DNA of 37,255 nucleotides, taken from NCBI GenBank assembly GCA_905234865.1, contig CAJOJE010000019.1:1-37255 (forward strand), read 5' to 3'. Source of the DNA: Candidatus Gastranaerophilales bacterium (GTDB lineage Bacteria; Cyanobacteriota; Vampirovibrionia; Gastranaerophilales; Gastranaerophilaceae). Below the pieces are notes generated by a model. The model saw only the letters and a list, made by a program, of their open reading frames with translations. It had not been told where the DNA came from and did no database searches. This document shows, one piece after another, positions 30,605-37,255 of this stretch (positions within the stretch are counted from its first letter, which is position 1; the number at the start of each line of letters is the position of its first letter). Made by a program: the position numbers and the translations under genes.

Positions 30605-31627
30605 ATGAAAGCGCAAATTTATAAAATTCATTCTGATTTCTACTATGTCAAACCTGAAATTTATGAAGGCGAATTTTTAACCTGCAAATTAAGAGAAGTT
30701 TTAAAAAAACAAAAACTTAAAATCAAAGTCGGGGATTTTGTCGAAGTAGACGAAAATTGTGCGATTACTTTTCTTTATCCTCCGAAAAACACTCTTGAAA
30801 GACCTGCCGTATCAAACCTTGATTTGGTTGCGGTAGTAGCTTCCGTTCTTGAACCGGAAATTGATTATACACAGCTTGACAGGTATCTTACTTTTCTTAA
30901 AATCCATAAAATTCCCGCTTTTATCTGCCTTAATAAAGATGACCTTTTAGCTGAAGAAGAACTTTTTAAAATAAAAGAAAAAACAAAAGCGATTTACGAG
31001 CCGTTAGGATATGACATAATCTTTACGTCAGCCCTTTTTAAAGAAGGCTTAAAAGAATTTAAAGATTACATTAAAGGAAAAACCGTAGCTTTTTGCGGAT
31101 TATCGGGAGTCGGAAAAAGTTCCGTATTGAGTGCAATTTCAAACAAGCAACTAAGGACGGGCGAAGTCAGCAAAAAAACCCAAAGGGGGTGTCACACGAC
31201 AAGACATGTCGAAATTATCGAATTTGGCGATATAAAAATAATCGACACTCCGGGATTTTCAAAACTTACTTTTGATTTTATCCTTCCGAAAGATTTAAGC
31301 GACTATTTTTATGATATTAAGAAATATTCAACAAGTTGCAAATTTTCAAATTGCCTGCATACAATAGAAGATGAAGGGTGTTCCGTTATTAAGAATTTGG
31401 ATAAAATACCAAATACAAGATACAAAAGCTATATTGAATTTTTGGATGAAACAAAAGAATTTAAGCAAAAAGTAACTTTTGAAAGTCAAAAAAAAGAATC
31501 GGGATTAAAAACCGATAAAAATAAAAATTATACAAAAATAAGCTCTAAAAAGCGTGAATTTTCAAGAAAAAAACTTAATCAAATGACCAAGAACATTCAT
31601 TTAACGGAAGGTATCGAAGATGATTAA
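30605..31627 (+). CDS. rsgA: Ribosome small-subunit GTPase RsgA
   Basis: 340 aa. It has the circularly permuted GTPase order of this family: OB-fold N-terminus, then G4 NKDD (110-113), G5 TSALF, G1 GLSGVGKSS (165-173), the switch region near TTRHVE, and G3 DTPGF (214-218). The zinc site is C245, C250, H252, C259. RsgA helps late 30S assembly. About 40 extra residues at the C-terminus (from 295) are lysine-rich and probably bind rRNA. It starts without a ribosome site just after a -10 element. The last 8 bases overlap the polyprenyl synthase gene, so the two are co-translated. Confidence 0.96.
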   Translation: MKAQIYKIHSDFYYVKPEIYEGEFLTCKLREVLKKQKLKIKVGDFVEVDENCAITFLYPPKNTLERPAVSNLDLVAVVASVLEPEIDYTQLDRYLTFLKIHKIPAFICLNKDDLLAEEELFKIKEKTKAIYEPLGYDIIFTSALFKEGLKEFKDYIKGKTVAFCGLSGVGKSSVLSAISNKQLRTGEVSKKTQRGCHTTRHVEIIEFGDIKIIDTPGFSKLTFDFILPKDLSDYFYDIKKYSTSCKFSNCLHTIEDEGCSVIKNLDKIPNTRYKSYIEFLDETKEFKQKVTFESQKKESGLKTDKNKNYTKISSKKREFSRKKLNQMTKNIHLTEGIEDD

Positions 31628-32519
31628 AGGGTATAAAAAAATCATAGATGAAACTTTAATTCAATATTTTGACGAAATTCTATACAACAAAACCCACAAA
31701 TTTGCCAAAAAAACCGCTGAGTCGATGAAATATACAACCTGCCTTGCGGGAAAAAGACTTAGAGGAATTTTGTGTATTGAAACTTGCAGAATTTTTTCGG
31801 GAGATTATTTTCCCGCACTTCCTTCGGCTTGCGCATTAGAAATGCTTCACAGCCAAAGTTTAATCCATGATGACCTTCCTTGTATGGATAATGACGATTT
31901 AAGACGAGGAAAACCTTCTAATCATAAGGTTTTTGGCGAAAATATCGCAACTCTTGCAGGAGATGCGCTCATTAGTTTGGGCGCACAAATTATAATCGAG
32001 AAAACACCTGCTTCAACGGGTTCTGAAAACATTATTAAAATTTTAAAAGAATATAATAAAGCGGCAGGCATATACGGAATAGTAGGCGGTCAAACGGCAG
32101 ACCTTGAAGCGGAAAAAATCAATCCTGACGAAGATTGCGCCGAGGAACTTTTAAAATATATCCAAAAATACAAAACCGGTGCGCTTTTTGTTGCATCATG
32201 CGCAATAGGAGCAATTGCAGGCGGAGCGTCTGAAGAACAAATAAATACAATTAAAAAATTCGGTTACGCATTCGGGGATGCTTTTCAAATGGCGGATGAT
32301 ATTTTAGATGTCGTTTCAACATCGGATGTTATGGGAAAAACAACGGGAAAAGACGAAAAAGAACACAAACTGACCTATATAAGCAAATACGGACTTGACA
32401 GCGCAAAAGAAAAATTAAACGCTCAAATAAATCATATATATGATATACTCAAAAAAGCCGAAATAAAATCTTCGGTTTTTGATAAAATCATAAATTCAAT
32501 AACAAATAAAACGGTATAA
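31620..32519 (+). CDS. Polyprenyl diphosphate synthase (FPP/GGPP synthase)
   Basis: 299 aa. It has the two aspartate-rich motifs of short-chain prenyl transferases: DDLPCMDND (84-92, the bacterial DDxxxxD form) and DDILD (226-230). GKRLRG (44-49) binds diphosphate, and GGQTADLEAE lies near 156. It joins isopentenyl diphosphate units to make C15 or C20 chains for quinones, carrier lipids or carotenoids. The helix before the first motif reads ACALEMLHSQSLIHDD; product length cannot be fixed from it. It overlaps rsgA by 8 bases and the PAP2-like gene follows 11 bases after it; I recall the latter pairing from cyanobacteria, where the synthase is crtE. Confidence 0.93.
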   Translation: MIKGYKKIIDETLIQYFDEILYNKTHKFAKKTAESMKYTTCLAGKRLRGILCIETCRIFSGDYFPALPSACALEMLHSQSLIHDDLPCMDNDDLRRGKPSNHKVFGENIATLAGDALISLGAQIIIEKTPASTGSENIIKILKEYNKAAGIYGIVGGQTADLEAEKINPDEDCAEELLKYIQKYKTGALFVASCAIGAIAGGASEEQINTIKKFGYAFGDAFQMADDILDVVSTSDVMGKTTGKDEKEHKLTYISKYGLDSAKEKLNAQINHIYDILKKAEIKSSVFDKIINSITNKTV

Positions 32520-32530
32520 ACGGAGTGATG

Positions 32531-33001
32531 ATGTATAATACGGGAATTGAAGCGATTATTGCGGGATTATTATCGGCAACAACGGCTCAACTTTTAAAAT
32601 TTATAACCTTTATCGTAATTCATAAAAAAATAAATTTTAGAATTTTTGCGACAACGGGCGGTATGCCGAGTTCTCATTCCGCAGGGGTTGTTGCTCTTAC
32701 GACAAGCATCGGATTAATTGAAGGAGTAACTTCAATTTCTTTTGCTATTGCTTTCGGGTTTTCTCTTGTCGTAATTCAAGACGCTCAGGGCTTAAGACGT
32801 GCTGCGGGAAAAACCGCCGCAACCTTGAACAGATTGGTTGAAGAATGGAGCCTGCAAAATAGCGAATCCAAACCCTACGAAGTTTTAAAAGAACTTTTGG
32901 GGCATACCCCGTTTGAAGTTTTAATGGGAATGATTTTGGGAATTTCTTTTGCTTTCTTTGTGCATTTTAAATTGCCCGAACTGTTGCCTTTAACTTTTTA
33001 A
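32531..33001 (+). CDS. Divergent PAP2 family membrane protein (DUF212)
   Basis: About 156 aa with four hydrophobic segments. TTGGMPSSHSAGVVALTT is the divergent-PAP2 signature, with a serine-histidine core like the phosphatase motif of PAP2 enzymes, and DAQGLRRAAGKTA and KELLGHTPFEVLMG are the other family blocks. Members are found in cyanobacteria, plants and Firmicutes; the substrate is unproven, possibly a lipid or prenyl diphosphate, which its place right after a prenyl synthase supports. I prefer ATG 32531, since GGAG at 32522-32525 leaves a 5-base spacer. Its stop (32999-33001) touches the stop of a convergent small gene with no base between. Confidence 0.88.
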   Translation: MYNTGIEAIIAGLLSATTAQLLKFITFIVIHKKINFRIFATTGGMPSSHSAGVVALTTSIGLIEGVTSISFAIAFGFSLVVIQDAQGLRRAAGKTAATLNRLVEEWSLQNSESKPYEVLKELLGHTPFEVLMGMILGISFAFFVHFKLPELLPLTF

Positions 33002-33157
33002 TTAATTTACACGTCTTATTAAACCCGTCAGCGCCATTCTTTCGACGTTGTTTGAAACTTCGGGCTTAATTTTCGGCATATTGTTTCGTTCTTTTTTAAA
33101 TTCGGATAAACCTATATAATCTTTATTTTTAAAAAATGATGTCAAGAATGATTTCAT
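33002..33157 (-). CDS. Small hypothetical protein (51 aa)
   Basis: A 51-codon frame read from ATG 33157, with GAAAGGC seven bases upstream, a good ribosome site. The product begins MKSFLTSFFKNKDYIGLSEF and continues with a basic, polar stretch (KIKPEVSNNVERMALTGLIRR). No family is known to me. A TATAAG-like -10 lies ~30 bases upstream of the ribosome site. The frame fills the gap exactly between the PAP2-like gene, with which it is stop-to-stop adjacent, and the start of the 33244 gene. Fit to the gap and the ribosome site make it probably real. Confidence 0.6.
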   Translation of the reverse strand: MKSFLTSFFKNKDYIGLSEFKKERNNMPKIKPEVSNNVERMALTGLIRRVN

Positions 33158-33230
33158 ATTTTTGCCTTTCAGATAATCTTATACAAAACATTTTACACTA
33201 CTGAATTTATAAAAAATTCCTATTTTTTAT

Positions 33231-33236
33231 TATAAT
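33231..33236 (+). promoter_or_regulatory. -10 element of the helical-repeat gene, likely leaderless
   Basis: TATAAT ends 7 bases before ATG 33244. An in-frame ATG at 33235 lies inside the hexamer and so cannot be on the transcript. No ribosome site is present. Confidence 0.5.
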
Positions 33237-33243
33237 GTTTTTT

Positions 33244-33972
33244 ATGAATAAGTATAAAAATTTTGAAAATATCCCTCTTTTTAATGCAGATGAAAGTTTA
33301 ATCAAAAATGCTTACTTTGCTGCGGAGAAAAATTATACCAAAAACGAGATTTTAAAAATTTTATCGGAAGAAAACGAAGAAATAAAGCCCCCTGCAATAT
33401 TTAACACAATATCAATAGACAATGAAAAAGAATTAAACCTTTTTTTATCTCACCTTACAAACAGGGACGGAAGGATAAGAGAGAGTATTTCTTACATTTT
33501 GAACGAATTATCTCCTTGTTCTTTATTTTCAAAAAAAGAGCAGTTTTTAATTCTTGTAGATGCTATATGTGACATTAACCCGAATGTTTCAAGAAATATT
33601 ATTTCTCTTATCAAAAAAAATGATGAAATAAAAGAAAAAATCTCACCGTTTATAATCGAGAGAACAAATAAAACACTCTCTGAATTATCGCTATATTTAA
33701 GGAGTCATTTTAAAGAAAATGCGGAAAAATCCGCAAAAAACCATGCGAAAAATAAACTCACCTTTAATTTATACTGGCTTTTAGAAGGAATTGTTGCTTC
33801 CGATTCATGTGATTTATCGAATGAAATTATAGTGAAAACGGGCATATTTTTGGATTACACAATAAGAGAAAAAACCGCCGAAATTCTCTCTAAAATGAAA
33901 AATCCGCCTTCCGATTTGTTAATAAAATTGAAAAATGATGAAAATATTTATGTAAAAAATCAACTTTTATGA
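33244..33972 (+). CDS. Helical-repeat (HEAT-like) hypothetical protein
   Basis: 242 aa, predicted all alpha. Repeating helix pairs with patterns such as NRDGRIRESISYILNEL, NPNVSRNIISLIKK and DYTIREKTAEILSKM resemble HEAT or armadillo-type repeats (a D/N, then xxVR or xxIR, at each turn). The last helix ends in DENIYVKNQLL. These folds serve as binding platforms; no enzyme motif is present. There is no signal peptide or membrane segment. I chose ATG 33244 because the earlier ATG overlaps the -10. efp starts 38 bases after its stop and may be read through from it, though an AGGTG site and AT-rich sequence could give efp its own promoter. Confidence 0.72.
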   Translation: MNKYKNFENIPLFNADESLIKNAYFAAEKNYTKNEILKILSEENEEIKPPAIFNTISIDNEKELNLFLSHLTNRDGRIRESISYILNELSPCSLFSKKEQFLILVDAICDINPNVSRNIISLIKKNDEIKEKISPFIIERTNKTLSELSLYLRSHFKENAEKSAKNHAKNKLTFNLYWLLEGIVASDSCDLSNEIIVKTGIFLDYTIREKTAEILSKMKNPPSDLLIKLKNDENIYVKNQLL

Positions 33973-34010
33973 TAGACTTAATTTGAAGAATAGATAAAAT
34001 AGGTGCTTTT

Positions 34011-34568
34011 ATGATTTCAGTAAACGATTTAAAAACAGGTCTGACATTAGAACTTGATAACGGTCTTTGGTCGGTTGTCGAATTTTTGCACGTTAAACCG
34101 GGAAAAGGCGCAGCTTTTGTTCGTTCAAAATTAAAAAACGTTGAAACGGGACAAGTAGTTGAAAAAACATTCAGAGCAGGCGAAAAAGTTTCCAAAGCAA
34201 TTCTTGACAGACGTGAAATGCAATATTTATATAAAGAAGGTAATGATTTTGTTATGATGGATTTGGAATCATACGAACAATTACCTGTTTCGGCCGATGC
34301 AATCGGGGACGGCACAAAATATTTAAAAGAAAATATGAATGTTCAAATTCTTATGCACAACGGAAAAATCATAGGAATTGACCTTCCGAATTTCGTTGAA
34401 TTGGAAGTAATCGATACTCCTCCTGCCGAAAAAGGAAATACCGCACAAGGCGGTTCAAAACCCGCTACTCTTGAAGGCGGAGCAATTGTTAACGTTCCTT
34501 TCTTTATTCAAGTCGGTGATAAATTAAGAATTGACACAAGAACAAACGAATATTTAGATAGGGTTTAA
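34011..34568 (+). CDS. efp: Elongation factor P
   Basis: 185 aa, the standard three-domain EF-P. The tip loop of domain I is [14 protein letters not shown] with K32, the residue lysylated by EpmA in some bacteria. Domain II has [12 protein letters not shown], and domain III ends [17 protein letters not shown]. It relieves ribosome stalling at proline runs. No epmA or earP is seen here, so modification is unknown. The ATG at 34011 follows AGGTG. accB begins 3 bases after the stop; the efp-accB pair is typical of cyanobacteria. Confidence 0.96.
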   Translation: MISVNDLKTGLTLELDNGLWSVVEFLHVKPGKGAAFVRSKLKNVETGQVVEKTFRAGEKVSKAILDRREMQYLYKEGNDFVMMDLESYEQLPVSADAIGDGTKYLKENMNVQILMHNGKIIGIDLPNFVELEVIDTPPAEKGNTAQGGSKPATLEGGAIVNVPFFIQVGDKLRIDTRTNEYLDRV

Positions 34569-34571
34569 TTT

Positions 34572-35021
34572 ATGAACTTTGAAATAGAATACATAGAAAA
34601 ACTTGCAAACCTTGCCGATGAAAAGCAATTGACGGAAATTACGATTGAAGACGGAGACAAGGCAATTATAATTAAAAGAGGTGCAGCCGCAGTTCAAGCC
34701 GTTGCACCCGTAATAGCGCCCGTACCCGTTGCTTCCGATATACAGGCGGAAACTCAACCAAAATCGGAAGCAAAAGAAGCTTCAAAAGGTACGGCAATTA
34801 CTTCTCCTATGGTAGGCGCATTTTACGCTTCTCCGAGTCCCGGTGCAAAACCGTTTGTTAAAGTCGGAGATACCGTTGCTGCAGGGCAGGTTGTGTGCAT
34901 AGTTGAAGCTATGAAATTAATGAATGAAATAGAATCCGAAGTATCGGGCAGAATTACTCAAATTTGCGTTGAGGACGGACAATCTGTCGAATACGGACAG
35001 GTTCTTATGTACGTTGAATAG
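34572..35021 (+). CDS. accB: Biotin carboxyl carrier protein of acetyl-CoA carboxylase
   Basis: 149 aa. An N-terminal helical part (1-37) is followed by an Ala/Pro/Val linker (38-72) and the biotinyl domain with [20 protein letters not shown] and [10 protein letters not shown], where K115 takes biotin. The carrier moves carboxyl groups between AccC and the AccDA transferase. The start has TAGGG inside the end of efp. It is followed 8 bases later by accC. Confidence 0.96.
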   Translation: MNFEIEYIEKLANLADEKQLTEITIEDGDKAIIIKRGAAAVQAVAPVIAPVPVASDIQAETQPKSEAKEASKGTAITSPMVGAFYASPSPGAKPFVKVGDTVAAGQVVCIVEAMKLMNEIESEVSGRITQICVEDGQSVEYGQVLMYVE

Positions 35022-35029
35022 GCAAAATT

Positions 35030-36400
35030 ATGATTCAGAAAGTATTAATAGCAAACAGAGGGGAAATTGCCCTTAGAATTATAAGAGCATGCAAAGAATT
35101 GGGCATAGCAACCGTAGCAATATATTCGCAAGCCGATGCCGACAGTTTGCATGTCAGCCTTGCGGATGAAGCATACTGTATAGGTCCGAGCCAAAGCTCG
35201 AAGAGTTATCTAAGCATTCCTGCAATAATAAGCGTTGCTCTAACGTCAGGCGCAGATGCAATTCATCCGGGATATGGCTTTATGTCGGAAAGGGCGGATT
35301 TTGTTGATATTTGCGATGAACATCACATTAAATTTATCGGACCCTCGGCAAATGCAATGAGAGCTATGGGTGATAAGGCAAGTGCCAGAAAAACAATGAT
35401 AGAAGCGGGTGTCCCCGTAACCCCGGGGACAGGGCTTATCGAAAATATTGATGAAATCAGAGAATTTGCCAAAAAAGCAGGATATCCCGTTATCATCAAG
35501 GCAACTGCAGGCGGCGGCGGAAAGGGCATGAGAATAGTCGAAAAAGAAGAACAACTTGAAGAAATGTTTAATCTTTGCCGTCAGGAAGCCCAAAATTCTT
35601 TTGCAAACCCTGAAGTTTACTGCGAGAAATACTTAATCAATCCAAGGCATATTGAAGTGCAGATTTTGGCGGACAGTTACGGAAACGTTGTCCATTTGGG
35701 TGAAAGGGATTGTTCAATACAAAGGCGACACCAAAAACTTCTTGAAGAAGCTCCGAGCCCTGCAATAACCGACGATATCAGAAAAAAAATGGGACAAGCG
35801 GCAATTAACGCAGCAAAAGCAATTCATTACGAAGGTGCGGGAACTCTTGAATTTTTATTGGATGAAACAGACCCGAACAATAAAAAATGGTATTTTATGG
35901 AAATGAATACCAGAGTTCAGGTTGAACATTGCGTATCGGAAATGATATCGGGAGTTGATATCGTAAAAGAGCAAATAAGGGTAGCTTCAGGCAAAAGACT
36001 TTCCGTTACTCAAGATGATATCAAAATAAAAGGTCATGCAATCGAATGCAGAATTAATGCAGAAGACCCCTCAAAAGACTTTATGCCTTTTGCGGGAAAA
36101 ATCGAAGGTTACATCGCTCCCGGAGGGTTTGGTGTAAGGGTTGATTCTCATATTTATACGGGATATAAGATTCCTCCGTATTACGATTCAATGCTCGGAA
36201 AATTGATATGCTGGGGTTCAAACAGAGAAGAGGCAAGAAAAAGAGCTTTAAGAGCGCTTGATGAGTATATAATAACCGGTATAAAAACAACAATTCCTTT
36301 CCATAAAGCAATTTTAAACAATGATGTTTTTATATCCGGAAAATTCGATACAAGTTTTATCGAAAAGCACTTTTCAAAAGACCAATTAAAAATGGATTAA
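35030..36400 (+). CDS. accC: Biotin carboxylase, acetyl-CoA carboxylase subunit
   Basis: 456 aa, the usual AccC length. It has an N-terminal preATP-grasp fold ([20 protein letters not shown]) and HPGYGFMSE at 80-88. The ATP-grasp glycine loop is [11 protein letters not shown] (157-167), and the catalytic stretch [10 protein letters not shown] lies at 291-300. It carboxylates biotin on AccB with bicarbonate and ATP. It is the last gene of the efp-accB-accC unit and ends at a bidirectional hairpin. Nothing is unusual in its length or motifs. Confidence 0.97.
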   Translation: MIQKVLIANRGEIALRIIRACKELGIATVAIYSQADADSLHVSLADEAYCIGPSQSSKSYLSIPAIISVALTSGADAIHPGYGFMSERADFVDICDEHHIKFIGPSANAMRAMGDKASARKTMIEAGVPVTPGTGLIENIDEIREFAKKAGYPVIIKATAGGGGKGMRIVEKEEQLEEMFNLCRQEAQNSFANPEVYCEKYLINPRHIEVQILADSYGNVVHLGERDCSIQRRHQKLLEEAPSPAITDDIRKKMGQAAINAAKAIHYEGAGTLEFLLDETDPNNKKWYFMEMNTRVQVEHCVSEMISGVDIVKEQIRVASGKRLSVTQDDIKIKGHAIECRINAEDPSKDFMPFAGKIEGYIAPGGFGVRVDSHIYTGYKIPPYYDSMLGKLICWGSNREEARKRALRALDEYIITGIKTTIPFHKAILNNDVFISGKFDTSFIEKHFSKDQLKMD

Positions 36401-36415
36401 AAAACAGTTTTTTAA

Positions 36416-36446
36416 AAAATGCCTCCTGAATTTCAAGAGGCATTTT
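36416..36446. terminator. Bidirectional terminator after accC
   Basis: AAAATGCCTC (36416-36425) pairs with GAGGCATTTT (36437-36446) with an 11-base loop, and A and T runs on either side. It serves accC and the convergent 138-aa gene. Confidence 0.85.
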
Positions 36447-36454
36447 AATTAGTT

Positions 36455-36871
36455 TTATCTAAAATAATGGAATGTTGTTTCAACGGTTTTATCTCTTGCC
36501 TGTTTCCATTGGTCGAGTTCAGACCTTTGAACTTCCAGTTGCGTTTCGACGGTTTCTTGTTGTCTGTCAATTTTTTCTTCTGCTGCTTCCATTTGGTCTT
36601 GAATATTTTGAAGGATTATTTGGTATTCATTTTCAACGGATTGGATTTTATCCATAACTTGTTTATATTCTTCACTTGTAGCATCTTCGCTCAAAGATTC
36701 TCTCAAGCCGTCAACTTCAATCGTCATTTGGTTTGTGACTTGGCTTGTTTTTCCGCAGCCTTCTGCGTATTTCATATCTTTTTCGGAACTAAGGCGGAGT
36801 AAGCGCATTTCAAGATTTGATATTCTCAAAGTTCTTAAAAATATTTGGCTTTGCTCATTGGATAATCCCAT
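36455..36871 (-). CDS. Coiled-coil hypothetical protein (138 aa)
   Basis: I recognise no named family. The chain is almost all helical and highly charged: a basic N-terminal helix (FLRTLRISNLEMRLLRLSSE), then a coiled coil to the end with VETQLEVQRSELDQWKQARD. The tail matches the 179-aa protein at 20286-20825 (shared VETQL, then ELxQ and an aromatic), so these are probably paralogues. There is no signal peptide or membrane helix. The ATG at 36871 follows AAAGGATTTGAGAG. A 25-base inverted repeat lies upstream and strong hairpins sit on both sides, so it is transcribed alone. Small secreted or filament-forming proteins can look like this, an untested idea. Confidence 0.8.
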   Translation of the reverse strand: MGLSNEQSQIFLRTLRISNLEMRLLRLSSEKDMKYAEGCGKTSQVTNQMTIEVDGLRESLSEDATSEEYKQVMDKIQSVENEYQIILQNIQDQMEAAEEKIDRQQETVETQLEVQRSELDQWKQARDKTVETTFHYFR

Positions 36872-36886
36872 CTCTCAAATCCTTTC

Positions 36887-36911
36887 TTGTATATATATAA
36901 AGTATATACAA
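36887..36911. promoter_or_regulatory. Inverted repeat upstream of the 138-aa gene
   Basis: TTGTATATA (36887-36895) and TATATACAA (36903-36911) are perfect 9-base arms with a 7-base spacer. The element includes TATACT/TATATA hexamers suited to a -10 for the minus gene, whose ribosome site lies just downstream. It may be the promoter itself or an operator. Confidence 0.4.
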
Positions 36912-36978
36912 AAGAAATTATTGCCTCGTTATTTTAAAAAGATTAAGAAATATTACGAAACATCCACTCAACCGCTCG

Positions 36979-37017
36979 GCCGAATAAAAAGAAAAGCAAG
37001 CTCTTTTCAAAGCTCGC
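36979..37017 (-). terminator. Rho-independent terminator of the gene at the right edge
   Basis: On the minus strand, GCGAGCTTT and AGAGCTTGC form a 9-bp stem (two G-U) closed by a GAAA tetraloop (37017-36996), followed by TTTTCTTTTTAT. Confidence 0.75.
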
Positions 37018-37099
37018 CTTTCTTTAGTTTTAGAACGATTGGGTAAATTAGATTGTTTGGAATATGTGATGTTTTGTTGTCTTTTGATTAGTCGGATGA

Positions 37100-37255
37100 T
37101 TAATTCATATACTCATCGTCATAATCATAATCGTTGTAGTCATTATCAGCATTCATCGCATTAACATCAACATCATCGAGTTGGAGTCTTGCAGCGGCTG
37201 CGACTACCGTTGCGGATGTATCGGCTAAATCGTTTTGAATTTGAACGTTATCCGT
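37100..37255 (-). CDS. 3' end of an acidic hypothetical protein (partial)
   Basis: The frame is open from the window edge to TAA at 37100-37102, 51 residues. It contains ADTSATVVAAAARLQLDDVD and ends in an Asp/Tyr/Asn-rich tail (NDYNDYDYDDEYMN). A terminator 80 bases downstream supports a true gene end. The start and function lie outside the window. The D/Y tail is unusual and may be disordered. Confidence 0.65.
   Translation of the reverse strand, partial: TDNVQIQNDLADTSATVVAAAARLQLDDVDVNAMNADNDYNDYDYDDEYMN

Overview
The window is AT-rich, uses the standard bacterial code, and looks like a chromosomal segment from a non-photosynthetic relative of Cyanobacteria (Melainabacteria/Vampirovibrionia, most likely a gut Gastranaerophilales). 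The case rests on gene content. There is an OmpR-family regulator very close to cyanobacterial RpaB (19391-20137), the typical cyanobacterial efp-accB neighbour pair followed by accC (34011-36400), a polyprenyl synthase next to a divergent-PAP2 protein, and no photosynthesis genes. The lineage call is inference from remembered family sequences; no search was run.

Layout. 1-489 is a hairpin-rich tandem repeat that abuts a type IV pilin-like gene broken by two in-frame TAA codons (487-1635, minus). Next come tRNA-Glu, an acidic coiled-coil protein, a DEDDh exonuclease and a small protein (all minus), then a GH38 mannosidase-like enzyme (plus) that converges on a large single-pass membrane protein (minus). 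A plus-strand operon era / 166-aa protein / prmC is followed by a convergent phosphohexomutase, a response regulator-STAS fusion, tRNA-Gly and a GT-C-like membrane protein. 15.4-18.3 kb holds flavodoxin, lrgAB and, divergently, L-lactate dehydrogenase. A 58-bp tandem repeat cluster (18464-18774) abuts an M14 peptidase that follows the RpaB-like gene. Further on are a secreted or structural coiled-coil protein, RNase HIII with a PHP phosphoesterase, two unknown membrane proteins and two candidate small ORFs.

25.3-30.5 kb is one minus-strand operon, accD-accA-pilZ-histidine kinase-HD-GYP regulator. It joins the first step of fatty-acid synthesis to a c-di-GMP-type signalling set and has an inverted repeat over its promoter. 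A plus-strand run follows: rsgA, polyprenyl synthase, PAP2-like, a helical-repeat protein, then efp-accB-accC. With accDA, all four acetyl-CoA carboxylase subunits are present in two separate operons. The right edge has a coiled-coil protein and the 3' end of another acidic protein.

Cross-cutting signals. Several genes without a Shine-Dalgarno sequence have a -10 hexamer ending only 6-8 bases before the ATG (era, RR-STAS, rsgA, the 33244 gene, the PHP gene, lrgA), which suggests leaderless transcripts. Three divergent gene pairs share a nearly or fully symmetric -10 element. Other genes have ordinary AAGGA-type sites, so two initiation modes seem to coexist. At least one small gene (51 aa, 33002-33157) and two or three candidate mini-ORFs (21-28 aa) are easy to miss. 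I see no complete mobile element, CRISPR array or prophage.
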